Of a DNA stretch of 26,176 nucleotides, positions 21,457 through 26,176 are shown in pieces. The translations under genes were made by a program, and so were the position numbers. The stretch's first letter is position 1. Every line of letters starts with the position of its first letter. The notes under the pieces are model-generated. The model worked only from the letters and a program-made list of their open reading frames with translations, did not search any database and had not been told where the DNA came from. The stretch comes from a virus: the IMG/VR virus record IMGVR_UViG_3300024517_000097, positions 1-26,176 of that record. The stretch is one strand, 5' to 3'.

Positions 21457-21699
21457 CTAACAGGATACTAATCGATCGCATGTGCTAGCGTAATCCCCAG
21501 TAATCGGGATTTGTTCCCACGGCCAATAGGGAACTGGCTGCCTCGGACACTGGTGCCAGCGCTCGCGAAACACCAAATCACCTAATGTCGGATAACTTGG
21601 CTCCTTCGGTTTCTCTGCTTCTAAGGCCTTGTCAAATTCTTCGGGAGTCAGCTCAATCTCCTTGCCACCAATATCAATCACGACTTTAACAATTTTCAT
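21457..21699 (-). CDS. Hypothetical 80-residue protein
   Basis: The N-terminal half is a beta hairpin plus helix, KIVKVVIDIGGKEIELTPEE followed by FDKALEA. The second half is Trp/Pro-rich (RERWHQCPRQPVPYWPWEQ). The IELTPEEFDKALEA stretch resembles the amphipathic helix common in small phage proteins of unknown function. It starts in an ATGA overlap with the zinc-ribbon gene and ends 10 bases before the diphosphohydrolase-like gene. I do not recognise a family and assign no function. Confidence 0.75.
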   Translation of the reverse strand: MKIVKVVIDIGGKEIELTPEEFDKALEAEKPKEPSYPTLGDLVFRERWHQCPRQPVPYWPWEQIPITGDYASTCDRLVSC

Positions 21700-21875
21700 A
21701 ACGCTGTATCTTCAACACCAAACCCAAACTCGCGCAACATAGTCTCCATCCGATCAGACTCCGGCACATCATCACCTCGCAATGACACGATGGCAGCTTC
21801 CTCTCCGCAGGTTGGGCAATACCCGTCTGAGTTGGATTCAACCATCTCTAGGCATAACCGGCACCATGTTTTCAT
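21696..21875 (-). CDS. 59-residue zinc-ribbon protein
   Basis: This short gene encodes 59 residues starting MKTWCRLCLEMVESNSDGYC. Two CxxC pairs, C5-x2-C8 and C20-x2-C23, make a compact treble-clef or rubredoxin-like zinc ribbon. An acidic tail follows (about residues 34-59). Both ends are coupled: its ATG overlaps the portal stop (ATGA at 21875) and its TGA overlaps the ATG of the next gene (ATGA at 21699). The perfect double coupling and the cysteine pattern make it a convincing gene despite its size. Function is unknown; zinc ribbons this small usually bind DNA, RNA or a protein partner. Confidence 0.85.
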   Translation of the reverse strand: MKTWCRLCLEMVESNSDGYCPTCGEEAAIVSLRGDDVPESDRMETMLREFGFGVEDTAL

Positions 21876-24007
21876 GCACCGGCTCCCGCGATTGGCGTAA
21901 CCCCAGTCCGGCCTACTTGTTTGTTCTGCTCCTGGACTATTGATTGCTGTAAGTTCTTCACGTAATTCTGGGCCAACAACTGAAACGACTGATCACTCTT
22001 CATCATCTCCATGGCCTTCGGGTTAGATTGTAGCGCCTGTTGAAATACTTGCAACTTAATTGAGGCAGCAGGATCATTTTCTGAATACGTCGGCTCGATA
22101 CCCAGCATCATTTTTGCCAGGTCGGTATGAACATCATCCACAGTCCTCGTAGTGGCAGACTTAGGATCCACTACAACCTCTTCGGCAATGTCAGGGGCAA
22201 TAGCCTTTGCAATAGAGCGAACATAGGCGCCATTATCAATGCTCCCTGCCTTGTCCTGGGGAATGACAAACGTGGAAAACGCCTTATACTTCTCCATCAA
22301 ATATTCATTATCCAAATCCCGCACATCAAACCGTAGCACAAAATCGTATTGCCCGGTCACATCAGGAGCTTCACCTGAAATACCTACTCTTGAATTAGTA
22401 ACCCTCGCTATTTCATTTGGCTCCATATATTGACGCGCCAGGGCAAACATTTGCTTATACACCTCGGTCCAACACGATAGCCATGTCCCAACTTTGCGCT
22501 GTTGCTTGACCTGAGTAGCGGCAGGAGGGATGTCTGGGTGAGGTATCCCGAAATATGTGGCGGCCATACGCTCTACTGAACTGATCATCTCAAAGGCAGT
22601 AGAAGGTTGCCGGGTAGGAGGGCTCATAAAGGCATAGTCATCCGGCCGGTTAACCGATAATTGCACGGCTGGACCTAACTCGCTGACCTGGCCAATACGC
22701 CTGTTGACAGTAATGGGCGGCACAGTGGTGATGCTGGTATAGTCAACCACGGCATCATGTTGGGCCTTAACTTCATCTTGCCACGTCTCGGCAATCTCAG
22801 GCACTCCACGACTATCGGATATGCGGCGATACCTGTTTTCTGCTGTAAAGGCAACGAATGGTTGGACCCCGTGCGCGTAGTCCTGCAACTCATGTTTGGC
22901 GTAGATGTCCTGGTCCTTGTCGTCCTTGAGGGCATGAGGCGAAAACACCGTGCAGTATATGCCGTTCACACCATCTTCATCGCTCTGCCTCGCATATGCC
23001 CAAGCCACCTCAATCAAATTATCGTAGCGGTCATACGTAGTCAACCTCGCTCCGGCCAAACCTGTGGGCTCGACTTCTTGCGTAGAGGCCATTACACTCT
23101 GGTGCCCTGCTGTCTTTTTAACTGCCTTAATCCACTTCTTGTCCCAGTCGTCCTCTTCGGCCATGGCATTAAGTTGGGCCTCAGTCATATACCGGCGCAC
23201 AAAAATCACTCGGGCGTTTTGCAGAGTAAGCGTCTCGGGGGGAAATCCTATGTCATCATACGGGCGCAAGGCAGTTAGTCGAGGCACACTGGATACCACC
23301 TCTGTCACCGGCACACTCGCTTCGCCCTCTTCACGGAAAGTCTTTAGCAGGGCACGTAGCTTTTTATTCTTTACCCCAGGCAGTTGTTCACTGACAAGCT
23401 GGATAGCCAAATCAATTTGATCAGGATCCAACAAAACCGCCAACATGTCTTCACCAAAATTCTCGCGCACGTAATCAACATTTATGTCAAATAGAGTGGT
23501 TGCTTTTTTCTCTTCCCACCCAACCTGCATAACGGCAAATCCATACGTCTCCTGGTAGTTGGCAAGATACTCGCGTTCCAGGTTTATCTGCCCACGCAAC
23601 TTGACATCCGTAAGCCACTTCAACAGTCTCTCAACTATCTTAGCGCCCTCGGCATCAGATACCTCCATCCCGCTTACTTGCAGACGACTCCGCTCATGGC
23701 CAACACACAGCAAATCAACAGTAGAATTAATAACTGTATCAACCAATGGAATCCTGGCATCAGACGCACCGTCCCAAGGAAAAACCTGCTTGCCATCGAT
23801 CTGATTTTTCTGCCACTTTTTGCCATCATCGCTTTGCCCGTTCCACCGCATCAGCCGGGTATAGTCCCACGACGTGAGAGTCCCGACAATTGTACCAGTG
23901 CCTTCGCCCTCACTGAAGCTACGAGTGTATTCTTCCTGTAACTCCGGCAGCTTCGGTTGAGGGGTTGCATCAGCTAAAGTATCTTTGGTATATTCGTCAT
24001 TCTTCAT
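21872..24007 (-). CDS. Portal protein
   Basis: The portal forms the dodecameric ring at the capsid vertex through which DNA enters and leaves, and it is the docking site for TerL. The 711-residue product carries the conserved N-terminal portal signature SWDYTRLMRWNGQSDDGKKW (46-65) and FPWDGASDARIPLVD (76-90). A long alpha/beta body follows, with a helix-rich C-terminus ending in a Gln-rich stretch and GVTPIAGAGA. The size is close to P22-type portals (about 725 residues) and larger than many siphovirus portals. It starts inside the end of the HTH gene and ends in an ATGA overlap with the zinc-ribbon gene. The position after terL supports the call. Confidence 0.92.
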   Translation of the reverse strand: MKNDEYTKDTLADATPQPKLPELQEEYTRSFSEGEGTGTIVGTLTSWDYTRLMRWNGQSDDGKKWQKNQIDGKQVFPWDGASDARIPLVDTVINSTVDLLCVGHERSRLQVSGMEVSDAEGAKIVERLLKWLTDVKLRGQINLEREYLANYQETYGFAVMQVGWEEKKATTLFDINVDYVRENFGEDMLAVLLDPDQIDLAIQLVSEQLPGVKNKKLRALLKTFREEGEASVPVTEVVSSVPRLTALRPYDDIGFPPETLTLQNARVIFVRRYMTEAQLNAMAEEDDWDKKWIKAVKKTAGHQSVMASTQEVEPTGLAGARLTTYDRYDNLIEVAWAYARQSDEDGVNGIYCTVFSPHALKDDKDQDIYAKHELQDYAHGVQPFVAFTAENRYRRISDSRGVPEIAETWQDEVKAQHDAVVDYTSITTVPPITVNRRIGQVSELGPAVQLSVNRPDDYAFMSPPTRQPSTAFEMISSVERMAATYFGIPHPDIPPAATQVKQQRKVGTWLSCWTEVYKQMFALARQYMEPNEIARVTNSRVGISGEAPDVTGQYDFVLRFDVRDLDNEYLMEKYKAFSTFVIPQDKAGSIDNGAYVRSIAKAIAPDIAEEVVVDPKSATTRTVDDVHTDLAKMMLGIEPTYSENDPAASIKLQVFQQALQSNPKAMEMMKSDQSFQLLAQNYVKNLQQSIVQEQNKQVGRTGVTPIAGAGA

Positions 24008-24215
24008 CGGCTAGTTTAAGTTCGTCTATTAAGTTGTCACGAAGGTAATAATGCTTCGCCACAGACGACACTGGACTAGTTTTAACCGCTCCATGCCTCC
24101 GCAGCTTCCATAAGGTGCGCTTGTTGAGTCCGGTCATTTCAGACGCTTGTCCTATATCCAGTAACGGGGGATACTTGTCTTTCAGCCACGCCACTGTTTT
24201 GCTACCTTCACCCAT
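23997..24215 (-). CDS. Small helix-turn-helix (MerR/excisionase-like) DNA-binding protein
   Basis: This 72-residue protein has the layout of a single winged helix-turn-helix of the HTH_17/excisionase kind. LLDIGQASEMTGLNKRTLWK (18-37) gives the two helices, RRHGAV follows, and KHYYLRDNLIDEL (54-66) looks like the wing and last helix. Such proteins act as excisionases, AlpA-like regulators or small DNA-recognition subunits. It lies exactly between the large terminase (no gap) and the portal (11-base overlap). A role in packaging-site recognition, or as a late regulator, is therefore at least as likely as excision. No integrase is in the window. The fold assignment is fairly safe, while the role is inference. 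Confidence 0.82.
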   Translation of the reverse strand: MGEGSKTVAWLKDKYPPLLDIGQASEMTGLNKRTLWKLRRHGAVKTSPVSSVAKHYYLRDNLIDELKLADEE

Positions 24216-25829
24216 TTAATACCCACCTTTCGCACGGATAGCCTTGTTAGATTGCTTGGAAATGTAAATAGGATCCATGACCAATATGTATCTAAGCGCG
24301 TCTATCGGATCCTTTGAAGCGCCCTTTTCGCCATCGGCGCCAGTCCATTCCTTCAATGAGTAGATTAGATTTTTACAACTCTCACTGACATATAAATTCG
24401 GCTGATTAATCCCACTCAAGGGCGCAGTTTGGTCCCAACTCAACAAATCATTAATTCGAGCCACACCCTGATCTACCGAAATCCCGGCAGAAGGTATGAA
24501 TAACATGGGGTTGTCGCCAGTGGCAAGATGGTCCATTACTGATGTCCCGCCGTCTTTGCCGATAGCCTGGGTCGCACCGGCACGAGGATCTATGTACCTA
24601 TCAAAAAACTCTTCTCCACCTTCCAGTCGTCTGATGGTTTCTTTAACTGCATCGAATCCTTTTCCGGCATCATAGGTTTGGGCAACCCCCATCTTCCCGT
24701 CTGCTTTGTCTCCCGGCACTGCCCACTCTCCGATAGTATGATCTGGCCACTCTCGGTAAACGTAGCACCTACCATCCTTATCCACTCTAAGCCATAGCAT
24801 GAACCAGTTTCGCGCTCCGGCAGGATCCACGGCCATGTAGTTAGTGCATTGCTTGGCAGGTGGTATGTCTTCATCGCTAATTATATTGTTCTCGCTGAAT
24901 TGTGGAAATTGATGCCCACTGGTCTTGTCGGTCCAACCATAGGCACGGATCTTAACTTCGTTGCTGGGGCGGCCAATTAATTCCTTGCTCAACCGCTCAT
25001 AGCCACCATAGGGATTGAACTCGCTCCAAAACCAAATTATGTATTTGCCAGGAAACCTCGTCTCGGCAATATACGGCATATGTCCCTTCGGCACCCCAGG
25101 CATGTTTACCTTGTGCGGCAGTAGCTCGGCCTTTTTGGTCTTCAACATGCGGCACCCACTAATGTACTCGGCAACTGTAGGTGTGTATCCCAACACCGGC
25201 GTGAACGTGACAACCAACTTGCCCTTGCGTGTGGCATTCCGATAGCGCAGAGTCTTAATCCAACTGATAGGCACCAACTCATCGGTCCATATAAAGTCTG
25301 TCTCGCCACCCTCAATTACCCTAGGCTCTTGCATGTAGTTCTTGAAAATCAACTGACTCCGGTTAGGCAATACCAACTTGGCCTGGGTAAAGCCGTTTTT
25401 GATGCTATATGACACGGCAGTAGTTTTGCTCCGGCGAGGGGTTTGCATTTCAACCGGCAGATACTTATACACCACCGGCTGTTGCATCTCTATCGAACTG
25501 GCCCCAGAAGTGTGTAGCGCCCAACCCATGCGATCTCCCGCAGACAAGGCATTTTGAACCAACCTCTTGGCAGCCCACTCTGTCTTGCTGCTACGATTGC
25601 CCCCCAATACCAATACCTCGTCACCCTTGGCCAACAAATCATCGGCATCTGACCAAACTTCTAAATCGACGCCATAGTCATACGGGTTGTCAATCTCTGC
25701 CTTTATGCGGGTCTCTCGATCCCGCAAAAACTGCGCCAACTGATCTGCGCCTTCGGGGGTTGATGCTAGGGTTGCCATCTGTTCGGGCGACGGCAGCTTC
25801 CAATATGGGTGGGGGGTTGGTCTATCCAT
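24216..25829 (-). CDS. terL: Terminase large subunit (DNA packaging ATPase/nuclease)
   Basis: TerL is the motor that docks on the portal, pumps DNA into the prohead with ATP and cuts the concatemer. The 537-residue product shows a Walker A variant GGNRSSKT (76-83), a Walker B DFIWTDE (178-184) and a coupling-type stretch VVTFTPVLGYTP (206-217). The C-terminal RNase-H-like nuclease half has candidate metal-binding acids at D335 (AVDPAGARNW), D414 (RYIDPRAG) and D507/D510 (KDPIDALRY). The length is normal for the family. I chose ATG 25829 because it forms a TAATG junction with the previous gene. An ATG at 25856 would add nine residues (MCSGGSVRV) and a 28-base overlap. The gene is followed without a gap by the HTH gene (TAAATG). 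Confidence 0.95.
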   Translation of the reverse strand: MDRPTPHPYWKLPSPEQMATLASTPEGADQLAQFLRDRETRIKAEIDNPYDYGVDLEVWSDADDLLAKGDEVLVLGGNRSSKTEWAAKRLVQNALSAGDRMGWALHTSGASSIEMQQPVVYKYLPVEMQTPRRSKTTAVSYSIKNGFTQAKLVLPNRSQLIFKNYMQEPRVIEGGETDFIWTDELVPISWIKTLRYRNATRKGKLVVTFTPVLGYTPTVAEYISGCRMLKTKKAELLPHKVNMPGVPKGHMPYIAETRFPGKYIIWFWSEFNPYGGYERLSKELIGRPSNEVKIRAYGWTDKTSGHQFPQFSENNIISDEDIPPAKQCTNYMAVDPAGARNWFMLWLRVDKDGRCYVYREWPDHTIGEWAVPGDKADGKMGVAQTYDAGKGFDAVKETIRRLEGGEEFFDRYIDPRAGATQAIGKDGGTSVMDHLATGDNPMLFIPSAGISVDQGVARINDLLSWDQTAPLSGINQPNLYVSESCKNLIYSLKEWTGADGEKGASKDPIDALRYILVMDPIYISKQSNKAIRAKGGY

Positions 25830-26149
25830 TACTCGGACGCTTCCCCCGCTACACATAAAAAGTCTTCTTCAGTATGAATCTCGCTCCACATACCTGTTTG
25901 CTCTAGTTGGGGGGAAAATTGTCTACACACTCCGACTCTCCTGTGGTTGACTGAGCGAATGCGTCGATACTCCCAAAAGCGGCAATGTTGGCATTCAACA
26001 ACCCTGGATCCGGCCCGGGCCCCATGCTTAAAGCCTCCATCTTGTCGAGTCTGCGTTTCGTCTCCGCTAAGGACAAAATGTGTGGGTAAGGCATCGGGTT
26101 TTTCACTTCTGTAAAATCTTGTCGAATTTAGTATTGGCGCTGTTATCAT
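25829..26149 (-). CDS. Small four-cysteine, probably zinc-binding protein, unknown function
   Basis: This 106-residue protein has cysteines at C53, C56, C75 and C99 in the pattern CQHC...GVC...DFLC. That spacing looks like a small metal-binding knuckle, and aromatic residues follow the first pair (CRFWEYRR). The ATG at 26149 is preceded by AAAAGGA at a suitable distance. No other in-frame start lies before the cysteine region. Its TAA overlaps the ATG I prefer for the terminase gene (TAATG), so the two are probably translationally coupled. The metal binding is inferred from spacing, and I do not recognise a specific role. A DNA-binding or packaging accessory role would fit the place next to terL. 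Confidence 0.72.
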   Translation of the reverse strand: MITAPILNSTRFYRSEKPDALPTHFVLSGDETQTRQDGGFKHGARAGSRVVECQHCRFWEYRRIRSVNHRRVGVCRQFSPQLEQTGMWSEIHTEEDFLCVAGEASE

Positions 26150-26176
26150 TTGTCAAATCCTTTTCTACTGCCTTAT
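26103..26176 (-). CDS. Possible C-terminal end of an upstream gene (partial)
   Basis: From the right edge, one minus-strand frame stays open for 23 codons and ends in TGA at 26105-26103. The other two frames stop almost at once. The peptide ends in NTKFDKILQK and is charged and hydrophilic, as the tail of a helical phage protein would be. It would overlap the start of the next gene by 47 bases, which is more than the other overlaps here, so it may be chance. A small terminase subunit often sits just upstream of the large one, but nothing visible proves that identity. Confidence 0.33.
   Translation of the reverse strand, partial: KAVEKDLTNDNSANTKFDKILQK

Noticed and set aside
22757-23278. Plus-strand frame of 173 codons opposite the portal gene
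   Set aside because: The portal motifs on the minus strand are unambiguous. The plus-strand product has no domain and no start signal.
25830-25856. Upstream ATG for the terminase gene adding nine residues
   Set aside because: It would lie inside the previous gene with only a weak ribosome site. The ATG at 25829 gives the TAATG junction used repeatedly in this window.

Overview
The window is a piece of a tailed double-stranded DNA phage or prophage with podovirus-like (short-tailed) gene content. Every gene I can support lies on the minus strand, so the functional order runs from the right edge to the left edge. Genes are packed end to end with TAATG, ATGA, TTGA or TAAATG junctions and gaps of a few bases. 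This suggests one long late, structural transcription unit. No rRNA, tRNA, CRISPR array, integrase, transposase, polymerase or endolysin was seen. The host cannot be read from the sequence. The lipoprotein-type signal peptide at 13313 and the Shine-Dalgarno sites point to a diderm (Gram-negative-type) bacterial host. An aquatic or PVC-group host is only a guess from the style of the tail proteins.

Right part (26176 to 20439), packaging and portal: a possible C-terminal end of an upstream gene, a four-cysteine protein, the large terminase, a small helix-turn-helix protein, and the portal. Then comes a cluster of small genes: a 59-residue zinc ribbon, an 80-residue unknown, a dATP/dGTP diphosphohydrolase-like DUF5664 protein, two micro-ORFs of 25 and 32 codons, and an 83-residue unknown. 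A 153-base spacer follows, the only real intergenic region.

Middle (20438 to 12611), head, connector and first tail genes: an acidic coiled-coil scaffold, an SU10/DUF5309-type major capsid protein, a small unknown, a head-tail adaptor with an inserted binding-like module, and a small virion protein. Next are a 51-residue repeat protein, a 676-residue tail fibre with an internal 122-residue duplication, a beta-rich virion protein, and a small unknown. Two consecutive membrane or lipoprotein genes are lysis-cassette candidates, and a small coiled-coil protein ends the block.

Left part (12604 to 1), tail and ejection: a 957-residue tail-hub/nozzle-like protein, then five fibre-like proteins in a row (148, 545, 293, 394 and 360 residues) that share swapped N- and C-terminal modules. 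After a 114-residue unknown come three internal-virion/ejection candidates. The last is open for 768 codons and runs off the left edge. The order adaptor, hub, fibres, then three ejection proteins resembles the T7 gp11, gp12, gp14-gp15-gp16 layout. The capsid and portal resemble the SU10/P22-like side instead.

The features most worth a second look are the mosaic fibre array, the DUF5664 gene inside a structural operon, the HTH gene between terminase and portal, the recurring LLLETGD peptide, and a marked excess of the hexamer GGATCC.
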